The position numbers were made by a program, and so were the translations under genes. From positions 168,102,361-168,166,360 of the forward strand of contig NC_081406.1 in NCBI RefSeq assembly GCF_030272615.1: a stretch of DNA of 64,000 nucleotides, read 5' to 3'. The notes beneath the pieces were generated by a model, which searched no databases, had not been told where the DNA came from, and saw only the letters and a list, made by a program, of their open reading frames with translations. Shown here piece by piece: positions 33,486 to 44,469 of the stretch (position 1 is the first letter of the stretch; each line of letters starts with the position of its first letter). The stretch comes from Cryptomeria japonica (taxonomy: Eukaryota > Streptophyta > Pinopsida > Cupressales > Cupressaceae).

Positions 33486-34596
33486 TCTTGGCTTGATGAT
33501 GATTGTAATGGATGACTTCATGTGTTGTCATTGATGGCACATGTATATACACACATATGTTCACATTGTCATAGTCATCTTAGTTAAGTCAAACTAGTAT
33601 TACTCCTAAAGTCTCTTGTATTGCAAAACCGGTTTTATATGATTAGTTAACCCCAAATGGTTTAGAGGGTGTCTAACCGATATATGCAGGAATGGCTTGA
33701 CACTAGCTTGGAGATTCAGCAAAGACCATCAAAAAAGCAAATGGAGGACAATTGGTTTATGTGTTGAATGTGGTTAACTCTTAATTGGTATTGGTTTTTC
33801 AACTGGTATTCATTTATTGTGTGATGAGTTATCATCGATTGTGATGAGTTATCCCTAACCGATAGATTTGGCGGTAATATGTGATAAGTTATGTTAGATT
33901 GTCCAGATACACTGCACCTAGGAAATTGTGATATGATTCCTGAGCCGACATGAAATCTAATGTCTATATAATGACATTATGATGAACTATTTTTATGATG
34001 CGAGATAGAAGTGTTAATTTTTTGAAGGCGTTACAGATTATGTTAGTGATGCAGTTGGTGATGCATTTTTGAGTGAGCAGAAGAGGATCTATTCAAGCAA
34101 GTTGTGCTACTTCTAGATCACACCACCTGTTGTTTTCTACTAACTACAAAAGTAAAATTCCCCAACTCGGTAAGCTCTAACAAGCTTCATTATAAAAATC
34201 CTCTAACAAGGTGATCCATTAGTTTGGATTTTGAAATCCTCTATTGAGGTTACTCCTAACAAGGTATACCTCCTAACAGAGCTTTGGGGTCTTTAATAGG
34301 ATTCGCTCCTAGCAGAGCACTTTTGTAGGCCTTAACCGGTCATTATCTATTACTATAGATAGTTAACTTATGAGTCCCACCTCACCATAGTTTTTCTTAG
34401 TTGGGTTTTCCACGTATAAACACTTGTGTTATGGTGGATTTTTTACTTGTTGTGGATGCTTTAATATCATTTTGGATTGCGTGTTTAGTATTTAGTAAAC
34501 TTGTTAAGTATCTCTACTAGTCAGTGTTTAAAGTGGTATTGTTTTTGTTGTCACTGATTCACACCCCCCCCCTCTTAGTGCTTTATAAGTCTATCA
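33486..34596 (+). repeat. 5' LTR of E4
   Basis: 1,111 bp, matching 52209-53315. Begins TCTTGG where the partner has TGTTGG, so its terminal G is mutated. Contains TAAC-loop inverted repeats (about 34170-34320), a decayed U-loop hairpin (about 34387-34412) and a C tract (about 34564). Confidence 0.92.
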
Positions 34597-34610
34597 ATTG
34601 GTATCAGAGC
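34597..34610 (+). other. Primer-binding site of E4
   Basis: ATTGGTATCAGAGC, an exact initiator-Met tRNA primer site, follows the 5' LTR. Confidence 0.92.
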
Positions 34611-34658
34611 CAAACTTCCTTAAGGCTTAATCACTTGGAAGGAAACCCTATAGCCACC

Positions 34659-35858
34659 ATGAGGGATATGAGGTACTTAGAGATGGCTAGAGTGCTTGAT
34701 GCTACCAAGGAAGAGCTTGAAACCCTAAGGGTTAGATTCAAAGCTTCACAAGTCAAAAGGAGAGAGTTGATTGAACAAATATTGTAGATATCTGATAATA
34801 GATCTTCAGATGAGTCTAACATTGATGCATTAGCTGAAGAAGTTGAAAAACTGAACAATGAAAAGCTAAATCTGAGAAGAGAGTTAGAAGCCCTAACTAT
34901 CCACATGAGCCAAGAGTTGGAAGCAAAAAAGGCAATTGAAAACCTAATCAAAGAAAGAGATCATGAGATTGCTAAGATCAAATAAGAGAATGCAACTTTG
35001 CATGAGCATTGGCATGAAGAAAAATAAGAGAAGGAGGCTTTGCAGCTAGATCTTGAAATGGCAACATCTCTAAGAGAGACTCTTACAAAAAACAATGAAG
35101 ATATTACCAGAGAGCTCACTGAGGCTAATGGAAAGCTGGAAAATTTCAATAAGAGTACTTATATGTTGGATGAGTAGATCTAATCTTAGAGGATGAAATC
35201 TGACACATCTGGACTAGGCTTTAATACATCTAAGAAAGGAGAATCTTCCAATACAAAGAGCGACATACACAAAGGAAAAACTACTCCTAAGGCTAACATG
35301 TCTACTGGTAAGAAAGTTTTTAAACCTGTTTGCTTTGTCTGTCATAAACTTGGACATACTACAAATGTGTGTAGAAATAGACCTAGTGAGAATACATGCT
35401 ATAATGCAAATGCTAGGTATGTATCTAGGAGATTTGAAGGTCATTATTTTGCATGCTACATGTTTGGACATAGATTAGTTGAATGAAGATATGGAGAATA
35501 ATTTAGTACCTCACATGAATCCAAGACCTAATGGTGACTAAAGGAGAACCTATGACAAATGGGGAAACATGAATAACAAAAACCCTATGTCAACCAGTTT
35601 AGTCCATTTAAAATGGAAAAGGTAACTAATGTTATTTGCACCATTTATAACAATTATGGTCATGTGGCTATGAATTGCAGAAGGAGAACAGGAAGAGGTA
35701 ATGCGGGACCTTGGAGATCATCTAGAATGGCCTGCTATCATTGTCACAAACTGGGACACATGACAAAGTTCTATAGAACTAGAAAGAACAAACTAGCTAA
35801 TCATTTTATAGGTCAGAAGGGTAAGCAGAAGGTAAATGTTGAGGAGACTAGAGAGTAG
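34659..35858 (+). pseudogene. E4 ORF1, coiled-coil and zinc-knuckle Gag-like protein (decayed)
   Basis: ATG at 34659 (MRDMRYLEMARVLDATKEEL) opens a frame that stays in register to about 35856 with stops at 34785, 34983, 35025, three near 35176-35190, 35484 and others. Residues 1-180 are coiled coil and align with E5 ORF1 (EEVEKLNNEKLNLRREL against GEVEKLNESNANLRREL). Knuckles are CFVCHKLGHTTNVC (about 35330), CYMFGHRLVE (about 35457), CTIYNNYGHVAMNC (about 35638) and CYHCHKLGHMTKFY (about 35730, last Cys replaced). Several stops are one C->T change from Gln codons. Probably the RNA-binding structural protein of the element. Confidence 0.75.
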
Positions 35859-36448
35859 ATGAACTGAATCTAGAAGAAGAAGAATGAGGATAAGCATGCA
35901 GAAGAACCTAATCCTCCATCTAGTATGGAGAATCTTGCACTGGTTAATTAAGCCTTTCAATAGGCCTAAGGGGAGCATAGAGGTAAATCTACTTCCAGAC
36001 CCCTTGAAAAATGCATGGTAAGAAAGTTTGCATTTTAAGTTGTTTTGTGAGAAATCTTGATATCTTTGTCTATCGGTTTTTCTAAAGACTGTCAACCGGC
36101 TATATACCTGTCAGTATTGGAAGTATTGTTAAGCGATATATTAAAGTTTGTTACGCTATTGGTTGATCAATTAATGTAGTGAGTAAAGTTTATAAAAGCG
36201 AGTTTTACTATGTTATTTTTACCCTAATTTTATTCGAAAGAGAAATCTTGAGAACTTGCATAGCAAAAAGAGAATTGCTAGTTGATAATTATAGACGGAT
36301 TTGTGCTATGAATTGAAAGATTAAAGTTGATTCAAAGATTAGTGAAGGCGGAACTGGTGTACATTCAAGAGATCAACTGGAAACCTTTCTAGCACGGAGG
36401 AATTAAGGTATTCTTTTGTCAATCTCTCTCAAATCAAGTTTATCCAGA

Positions 36449-38180
36449 ATGGCATCATCGTCTAAGCAAGTAGAGAGACTTATGATCACTTCTGAACCTA
36501 TGGAGACTATGGAATCTGATCAAATAGTATCTTACAATGCTTTGTCTCAAGTTCCTAACGCTGTTATTAGAAAAGGTGATTTATCCAGTTAAATTGACTG
36601 CAAAATTGAAGATTTAGGATCATTATCAATTTATTCTCAACTAAAATCCTTGTGTGATAAAAGCGGAAAGATCAAACGCGACTACATTAGGGTTTATGAA
36701 AAGGGTTTTCACAATGCGACATATTTTCTTGAAGACTTTGAAGAGGAACATGTTAGGATGATTCTTAGTCGTGTGCATGGTGAAAATATGTATCTTGAAA
36801 GGTCACAGACAATCACTAAGGAAGCAATCCATGTTGTGACTGGTTTTTGGTAAACCAGTGAACTTCCAAAGTTGAGGAGGATTTCAAAAGAGACTGTGAT
36901 TGCATTAACTCAGCCACCTCTGATGGACATGTATTTTTCAGTTAACAACATTAAGGACCTAGGGGTTAAACTGGCTACTATGGTTATTGGTTACAAGATA
37001 TTTTATTCTAGTAGAATGGACAGTGTGCCATCTACAGTTGTGCATACAACTTATAGAATGATTACTGAGATCGCAGATTATGACCTATGTGAGGTTATAA
37101 GGAGTCAATTGATGTTGAATCTGCAATCAATAAAGAAAGACATCAGTCAAAAGTTCAAATTTCATCTAATAACGATACATTTATTCTTTTACTTTCAGAA
37201 TTTCCTACTAGGAATTGGTGACATTCAATGGTCAAAGGACCTACTAGTAACTACTCAAATCAAGAACAACATTAAGGCTATAAAGAACACATTCTCTGCT
37301 ACAATGAATAGATATTTTAATGAATTCCACAAGAAGATGAGCATAAGGGTGAGGCTACCTGAAGATGTGGTGAAACAATTTGCAAAAGACATCTGTTTCA
37401 CATTCACCATAGACTTTTGTCTCATGGAATCCATCAAAACCAGGGAGGATGAAATGGAAGATATGAGTTATGAAGTCAATTATGACTTGTTAATCGGTTA
37501 TGCTAATAATTTGTTGGCACCTCTAGTGGATAAGAGGAAGAAAAGACCGGGAACTTTCGAGGAGAAAACTGCACTGGCTCAAACCAGTAGTGCTAAAGGA
37601 AAGAAGAAGAAGGTTGAGAAAGCACCTTCAGTGCCAACTAGTACAAGGGTGACATGAAGTGTCCAAGTCAAGAAGGAACCATCACCAAAGTGTATGTAAA
37701 GAAGCACACTGCAACAAAGAAGAGAGGCAGACAACTTATTCTTCAAGAAGAATCTGATGATACTGACACTGAAGAGGAAACAAAGAAAATGAAAGCAACT
37801 GGTAAGAAAGCCAAACCAGTAGAAGACACCTCTCAACAGGGTATTCCTATTAATGCTTTATCTTACAAACCTATGAATAAAAAAAAATTAGGGAGGAATA
37901 GGTTTGATAATGTGAAAGAATGTTTTGATTCATTTGATGAAGATAAGAAGGAACAAATTGTTCAAAAGGTAATCAACTACTTATGTCAATACAATCGATT
38001 GCCTCAGGATCTTAAAGATGATATTTTTTATTCTTTGTATTCTATTATTACAAATAAGTGGGAAGTGGATGTTGAACAAGATCAAGAAATAATTGATAGT
38101 ACTTTCATTCAATATTTTCTTGAATTGTCTAGAGATGAATTAGTAGCATTGATGGATAAATTAAAAGGATAGTTTCATTT
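36449..38180 (+). pseudogene. E4 ORF2, N-terminal part (split by E5)
   Basis: ATG at 36449 (MASSSKQVERLMITSEPM). It carries the core shared with E5: CKIEDLGSLSIYSQ (about 36600), RMILSRVHGENMYLER (about 36755), MVIGYKIFYSSR (about 36980), IGDIQWSKDLLVTTQIK (about 37215), FAKDICFTFTIDFCLMES (about 37380), YEVNYDLLIGYANNLLA (about 37470). Stops at about 36590 and 36851 and a frameshift near 37650 break it. The second frame (37654-38172) gives a basic stretch and NKWEVDVEQDQEI...FIQYFLELSRDELVALMDKLKG. E5 is inserted just after this point. The E5 homologue shows about seven codons are missing at the junction. Function unknown. Confidence 0.68.
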
Positions 38181-39191
38181 TAACACATTTACTAACAAAC
38201 TGGTTAAAACAAATGCAAACCTAATAGCAAATAAGGCATTCACCCACAAGAGCACAAACACCATAACACAAGATATTTGACGTGAAAACCCAAATGGGAA
38301 AAATGACAATGAGCAGAAACTCACAAGTAACTATCTACAGAATAGAAACCAGACCGGTTAAGGTCATACAATGTTCTTCACCAGAACAGGTCATGTTAGG
38401 AATCTAGATCTCTATTAGGAGATAAGTCCTGTTAAAGACTACCTTGTGAGAAGGTTTCAGATCCACAATTGTGAACCACATTATTAGAGGATTTACAAAG
38501 GATTCTCTAGGCCTACCCGGTTAAGGGTTTCAGACTTGTCGAAGATGTGAGTAATCAACAAGTGAGTGATCTAGCAAATAACACAATATGCTTGGTTAGA
38601 TCCTTGATAGCTAATTGTTAATGCATTTCAACATTACTTCAATCTTCAATATATCCACACTTTGTTTCTTCACACAGACTTGATCTTATCTTCTAATATC
38701 GAACATACAAAAACCTCATCAACCACATAAAACCCTAACAACTCCTAAAACCCTAGACATGATGTCCGTATAAAGGAATCTGATTTCATGTCAGTCCAAT
38801 AGGATTACATTGCAAGTTCCTAGGTTCAGTGCATCTAGACACATTTGGTAACACGGCACAGAATCACCGCCAAAGTGTTAGTGGATGATAACTCATCACA
38901 AAAATACCGGTTGGTAACTCATCACAGAGAAATATCGGTTCATACATTTAACCGATTGCCGGTTTGCCAAAATGAAGACTAGGAAAAATGATAGTTGTCG
39001 CTTTAGTTCCTTTGTACCGCTTAAGATCCTCGAACCACTTGAGGTCTTCATACCGCTTGAGATCGGGAAACATTTTCTGCAAAACACTGATAGTCTAAAA
39101 GACTATAATACATAACACTCGTTGGAACAAATACCGGTTGAGCATAACTCATACATACAAAAAGTGATCTCAAAGCAAGTGTGTGTCATGT
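38181..39191 (-). repeat. 3' LTR of E5, part left of E6 (outer end deleted)
   Basis: Begins at TAACACATTTAC, matching about 49623 in the other LTR. Includes the U-loop hairpin (about 38280-38312), the ATCTC/GAGAT inverted repeat with loop TATTAG (about 38409-38424) and CTAAAACCCTAG boxes (about 38740). Its last bases, CATGT, serve as the left flank of E6. Confidence 0.88.
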
Positions 39192-39562
39192 TGATATGTG
39201 GCGAGTAATCAGCAAAGTACTATACACTCAGCACGTATTCTCGCACGTATTTTTTTTGCCATTTTTTGTTGATGAAAACCAACATTGTAATAAAACACTA
39301 AAAAGGCCGACTTTGTTTGTTGCCCTAAAAATGCATGTTATAAGCGGCTGGGATGCTTAAGGCATTGTAAGGTTGATGTACTATTTTTGCTGGATAATAA
39401 GAAAGATTGGACGGCTATGTATGGTGGACGTAACCCATTCTGGGTTAACCACGTTAAATCTTTGTGTTATCTGTATCCTATTTTATTTCTTTATCTTTTG
39501 TATTTAAATCTGCATATAATTGTTAGCTCATATTTGCTTCGGATCTGCTTGAAACCCTAACA
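39192..39562 (+). repeat. 5' LTR of E6
   Basis: Begins TGATATGTGG and ends CCCTAACA before the primer site ATTGGTACCAGAGTGA (39563-39578). It contains a GTGG/CCAC hairpin with upper stem AACCC/GGGTT (about 39423-39452). Confidence 0.92.
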
Positions 39563-39578
39563 ATTGGTACCAGAGTGA
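39563..39578 (+). other. Primer-binding site of E6
   Basis: TGGTACCAGAGTG is an initiator-Met-like primer site with changes from TGGTATCAGAGC. Confidence 0.75.
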
Positions 39579-39622
39579 GGTTTTCTATAAATTGGTAGGA
39601 CTTTCAGATTTGAGTGGGAGCA

Positions 39623-40498
39623 ATGGAGGATTCCAAATTCAAGGTCAAAAATTTTAACGGCTAGAATTATCAGTTATGGAAAATACAGATGGAGGATTAC
39701 CTGTATCAAAAGGATTTGTGGCGGCCATTGGAAGGAAAGGCAAAGAAAGAGACCACAATGTCAGATGAAGAGTGGGATATTTTAGATAGAAAGGCACTAG
39801 GATCCATTCGATTGTGCCTTGCACCATATGTAGCTTTCAATATAACAGAAGCAAAGACGACTATAGATTTGATAGTGACATTGGCTAAGTTGTATGAGAA
39901 ACCCTCAGCTTCGAATAAGGTATTTCTTATGAAGCGTTTGTTTAATTTGAAAATGAGTGAGGGAGGATCTGTAGTAGAGCACTTAAATGAATTTAATACA
40001 ATTACCAGTCAATTGTCTTCGATAAAAATTACTTTTGCAGAAGAGGTTAGGGCTCTCTTGATTTTATGTTCTTTGCCAGAAAGCTGGAATAGCTTGGTTA
40101 TGGCTATAAGTAACTCTGTCTCTGGTAAAAATACTTTGATATTTGATGATATTGTTGGTGTTATCCTAAGCGAGGAAATGTGAAGGAAAAGCATAGGTGA
40201 GACTCCAACATCATCGGGTAGTATTTTGAATGTGGAGAACAAAGGAAGATCAAAGGAAAGAGGAAAAGGCCCTAGGAATGAGAAGTCACGAGGGAAGTCA
40301 AAGAAAGGATGCTCTCAATCTAGAGGAAAGAAAGATTGCTGGTACTACGGAAAGCCTAGCCATCTAAAGAAAGACTGTTGGTCTCGAAAAAACAAAGAAG
40401 GAGACAAAAATGAAAATGATAGTAAGGAAGCTAATATTGCAATTAATACTTTACAAGATGCTTTAATCTTATGTTTGGATAATGTTCTGATTGATTGA
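39623..40498 (+). pseudogene. E6 Gag
   Basis: ATG at 39623 gives MEDSKFKVKNFNG, then a TAG (39662), then a UBN2-type Copia Gag ([19 protein letters not shown]..., [28 protein letters not shown]). TGA at 40181 fits CGA->TGA. The zinc knuckle CWYYGKPSHLKKDCW (about 40338) is a CCHC with one spacing change. A 64-bp insertion near 40487, flanked by the 16-bp repeat ATGTTTGGATAATGTT (40471 and 40535), ends the frame and shifts pol. In intact Copia elements Gag and Pol form one polyprotein. Confidence 0.88.
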
Positions 40499-43400
40499 AA
40501 AATAGGTTTTAAGGACCCGAAACCATTGCAACATATGTTTGGATAATGTTAATGATTCCTAGGTAATAGATTCTGGGGCTTTATTTCATGCTACACCCCA
40601 TAGAAAATATTTTCTATACTATGTTCAAGGTGATTTTGGACAGGTATATTTGGGTGATGATGAGCCTTGTCAAATTGTTGGAAAAGGAAAGATAAAGATC
40701 AAGTTACAGAATGGAAATGACTGGTTTATGCAGGAGGTAAGACATGTTCCTAATTTAAGAAAAAATTTAATTTATGTAGGGCAACTAGGTAGTGAAGGTT
40801 GCATAGTTACCTTCTCAGACAGTATCTAGAAGGTCACTAAAGGATCATTAGTAGTAGCTAAAGGTGTGAAGGTAGGCACATTATATCTGTGTACTGGTAA
40901 CACTTACTCTACCCTAGCTGCTACAGATAAAGTTACTACAGGGACAACAACAATAGATGTTGCAAGAACAGATTCGATAATGTGGCACCATAGGCTTAGG
41001 CACATGAGTGAGAAAGGGATGAAAATACTTCACTCCAAAAATCTATTGCCAGGACTAAAGAAGATTGATTTAGAGTTCAATGAAAATTGTGTTTATGGTA
41101 AACAGAAAAGAGTCAGATTTATCAAGGTTGGGAAAAAGAAGAAGAGTGAGAAGTTAGAGCTTGTGCATTCAGATGTAAGGGGACTGGCTCAAGTATCATC
41201 TCTTGGTGGCTCTTGTTATTATGTTATTTTTATTGATGAATCAACCAGAAAAACATGGGTATATTTCCTAAAACAAAAATCAGATGTTTTTGAAACTTGT
41301 AAGAAATGGAAAGCTTTGGTTGAGAATGAGACAAGAAAAAAGTTGAAGTGTCTCAGATCGGATAATGGAGGTGAGTATTGCAGCAAAGCATTTGAAGATT
41401 ATTGCTCCTTAAATGGGATTCAAAAGTAGAAGATAGTTCCAGGAACTCCATAGGAAAATGGTGTGTCAGAGAGAATGAATAGGACTATCATGGAATGTGT
41501 GAGGAGCATGAGATTGCATGTTGGATTGCCCTTACATTTTTGGATAGATATTGTACATACTGTTGTCTATTTGATAAATAGAGGACCTTCAACCCCTTTG
41601 GATGGTGGTATTCTAGAGGAGGCATGGACTGGTAAAAAGGTAAATTATTCTTTTCTGAAAACCTTTGGTTGTGAAGCTTTTGTCCATATTGATAAAGAAA
41701 ACAGAACCAAGCTTGATGCTAAATCTCAGAAATATACCTTCATTGGATATGGGATAGATGAATATGGCTATCGGTTATGGGATTTTGAAAATAAGAAAAT
41801 AATTAGAAGTAGAGATGTTATATTCAATGAGAAGGTTATGTATAAAGAACAGATATAGGAAAAGAAGCATGAACATGACAAACAAGAATATGTGGTGTTG
41901 GATGAGATTCCTGAAGATGAAATGTCATAGGTACCTGATGCTCAGCAACAATAGATTGTCCCACAAACTCTTGCAAGTGTTAGACGTTCTACAAGGTCAA
42001 GTAGACCCCCTGAAAGATTTTCTCCTTCTTTGTATTCTATTTTATTAACTGATTCTGGTGAACCAGAAGAATATGAAGAAGCAATGCAAGTGGATGTCAA
42101 ACAATAGTGGGAGCTAGGCATGAAAGAGGAGATGGAATCCTTGATGAAAAATAAAACTTGGAACTTAGTCCCTTTACCTGTAGGAAAAAGAGCCTTGCCT
42201 AACAAATGGGTTTATCGGCTGAAGGAGGAGGAAGGAGGTCAGAAAAGATATAAGGCCAGATTTGTGGTAAAAGGTTTTGCACAGAAAAAGGGTATAGATT
42301 ATGATGAAATATTTTCTCCTATTGTAAAAATGACTTCAATTAGAACCTTACTTAGTCTTGTGGCTGCAGATGATTTACATCTTGAACAATTAGATGTCAA
42401 AACAACTTTTCTCCATGGAGATTTGGAGGAGGAAATTTGCATGTTGCAACCACAGGGATATGAGGTCAAAGGTAAGGAGAACTTGGTGTGTAGGTTGAAG
42501 AAAAGTTTGTATGGCCTAAAGCAAGCACCCCAACAATGGTATTTAAAATTTGATAGTTTCATGGCTAAACACAGTTATCATAGATGTCATTCTGATCATT
42601 GTGTACATTTTAAGAGATTGGATAATGGCAGTTATATTATCCCATTGCTTTATGTTGATGACATGCTTGTTGCTGGGTCTAACATGCAACATATAAATAA
42701 TCTTAAACAGAAATTAGCCAGGTCATTTGCTATAAAGGATTTGGGTGTAGCTAAGCAAATTCTCGGTATGAGGATTACATGGGATGGGAAAAATAGAACC
42801 TTGAATTTGTCCCAAAGTGAGTATATAAAGAAGGTGTTGAAAAGATTTAACATGCAAGATGCAAAAGCAGTTAGTACACCTTTGGCTAGTCATTTCATAT
42901 TGACTAAGAAGATGTGCCCAAAGGCACAGGAAGAAGTAAATAAAATGTCTAACATCCCATATTCATTAGCTGTTGGCAGTCTGATGTATGCAATGGTTTG
43001 CACAAGGCCAGATATTGCACATGCAGTGGGAGTTGTGAGCAGGTTTATGAGTAATCCAGGTATGGAACATTGGAATGCTATGAAATGGATTCTTCGGTAT
43101 CTGAAAGGAACTACTACGAAGGCATTATGTTTCAAAGGATCTAATGCTTCTCTGAGTGGATTTGTTGACTCTGATCTAGCAAGTGATATTGATTCACGGA
43201 GGAGTACTACAAGGTATGTTTTTACTATAGGGGGAACTGTAGTCAGTTGGATTTCTAGGCTACAAAAGGTTGTTGTACTTTCAACCACTCAAGTTGAGTA
43301 TGTTTCTGCTACAGAAGCCAACAAGGAGATGATTTGGTTACAATATTTTCTGGAGGAATTGGGTCAGACATAGGAGGATCACCCATTGTATACCAATAGC

Positions 43401-43612
43401 CAAAGTTCCATTCATCTTGCAAATAATCTAGTTTTCATTCAAGGACAAAGCACATTCAGCTCAGGTACCACTTCATCTAGACTGTTTTGGAGGAGGGTCA
43501 GTTACGGCTTGAGAAGATTCACACAAGTGAGAATCCTGCTGATATGTTCACGAAGGTAGTTCCATAGGAGAAGCTGATTTCTTCATCAATTTTTGTTGGT
43601 CTTCTTGATTGA
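40499..43612 (+). pseudogene. E6 Pol: protease, integrase, RT, RNase H
   Basis: The protease begins near 40570 (DSGALFHATPH). Integrase follows with HHRLRH...C (about 40985-41095), LVHSDVRG, IDESTRKTW and SDNGGEY (41155-41375). RT shows KYKARFVVKGFAQKKG (about 42250), LDVKTTFLHGDLEEEI (about 42390) and YVDDMLVAG (about 42650). RNase H shows SDLASDIDSRRSTT (about 43170). The 418-codon stretch 42120-43373 is open. Stops at 40831, 41427, about 41450, 41856, about 41927, 41952, 42105 and 43371 mostly fit CAG->TAG or (C)TGG->TAG. A 1-bp deletion near 43435 shifts the last 50 codons. The end is TGA 43610-43612. Confidence 0.9.
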
Positions 43613-43694
43613 TAATTGTGGAATTTATACCAGTCGAGTCCCAGTGTTTTATCCAGCGGATGTTGCAAGTACAGTGGTGTCATCTAGTATTAGT

Positions 43695-43712
43695 CTCCAA
43701 GTGGGAGATCAT
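43695..43712 (+). other. Polypurine tract of E6
   Basis: CCAAGTGGGAGATCAT precedes the 3' LTR; the AAGTGGGAGAT form is typical of Tnt1-like Copia elements. Confidence 0.75.
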
Positions 43713-44153
43713 TGATATGTGGTGACTGATCAGCAAAGTATTGTACACTCAGCACGTATTCTCGTCGGGGTCCGAGGTCGGGCCTCGAGAAAGTGGGTGA
43801 AGCCTGCTGCGGGGGTTTAGGGGCAGCAACCCCTGAGAAATTTTTTTTGCCATTTTTTGTTGGTGAAAAATGACATTGTAATAAAACCCTAAAAAGGTCG
43901 ACTTTGTTTGTTGCCCTGAAAATGCATGTTATAAGTGGTTGGGATGCTTAAGGCATTGTAAGGTTGATGTACTATTTTTGTTGGATAATAAGAAAGATTG
44001 GACAGTTGTGTATGGTGGACATAACCCATTCTGGGTAAACCACATTAAATCTCTATGTTATGTGTGTCCTATTTTATTTCTTTATCTTTTGTATTTAAAT
44101 CTGCATATAATTGTTAGTTCATATTTGCTTCAGATCTACTTGAAACCCTAACA
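43713..44153 (+). repeat. 3' LTR of E6
   Basis: Matches 39192-39562 but carries about 75 extra GC-rich bases (about 43766-43842) including GAGG/CCTC and GGGGTTT...AACCCC inverted repeats. The 5' LTR has a short CACGTA-containing filler there. Confidence 0.92.
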
Positions 44154-44198
44154 TGTCCATCAATGACAATCACAACATTATTATCAAAAATGCCAACA
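44154..44198 (-). repeat. 3' LTR of E5, short part right of E6
   Basis: TCAATGACAATCACAACATT...TGCCAACA matches 50651-50689 of the 5' LTR, so the LTR resumes after E6. Confidence 0.88.
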
Positions 44199-44212
44199 AT
44201 CTCCCCCTTTGG
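44199..44212 (-). other. Polypurine tract of E5
   Basis: ATCTCCCCCTTTGG on the plus strand, adjoining the 3' LTR. Confidence 0.85.
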
Positions 44213-44469
44213 CATTGATGGCAACACTTAGAAAAAATTTTGACATCTAAGTGTTTTACAACAAAAATATGCCATAATCAAAATTACTCCTCCTAAGCAT
44301 ATACACTATCCCTTTTGCAGAAAATACAGTGTATAGTACTCCCTTAAAGAGATAACATGAAAGTATACATAGCATTCATCAAAATTTTAATACTACTCCC
44401 ACTTTGCCAACAATGACAAAGTACTGCAGAATAACCCATGTTTCTCATTATCATTAAGATAATAAATGT

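Larger units (their letters stand above)
39192..44153 (+). mobile_element. E6: Ty1/Copia retrotransposon inserted in E5 LTR
   Basis: Short LTRs (371 and 441 bp) flank gag and pol in Copia order. CATGT precedes the 5' LTR (39187-39191), and CATGT is found at 44152-44156, overlapping the terminal CA of the 3' LTR, consistent with a 5-bp duplication that lost two bases. It is innermost, so it inserted last. LTR, Gag and protease sequences show it is unrelated to E1, E2 and E7 at family level. Confidence 0.92.

Noticed and set aside
33481-33490. E4 5' LTR start TCTTGG as evidence that the element begins elsewhere
   Set aside because: The partner begins TGTTGG and the CCAAG/CTAAG duplication fits this boundary, so a single G->C change is simpler.
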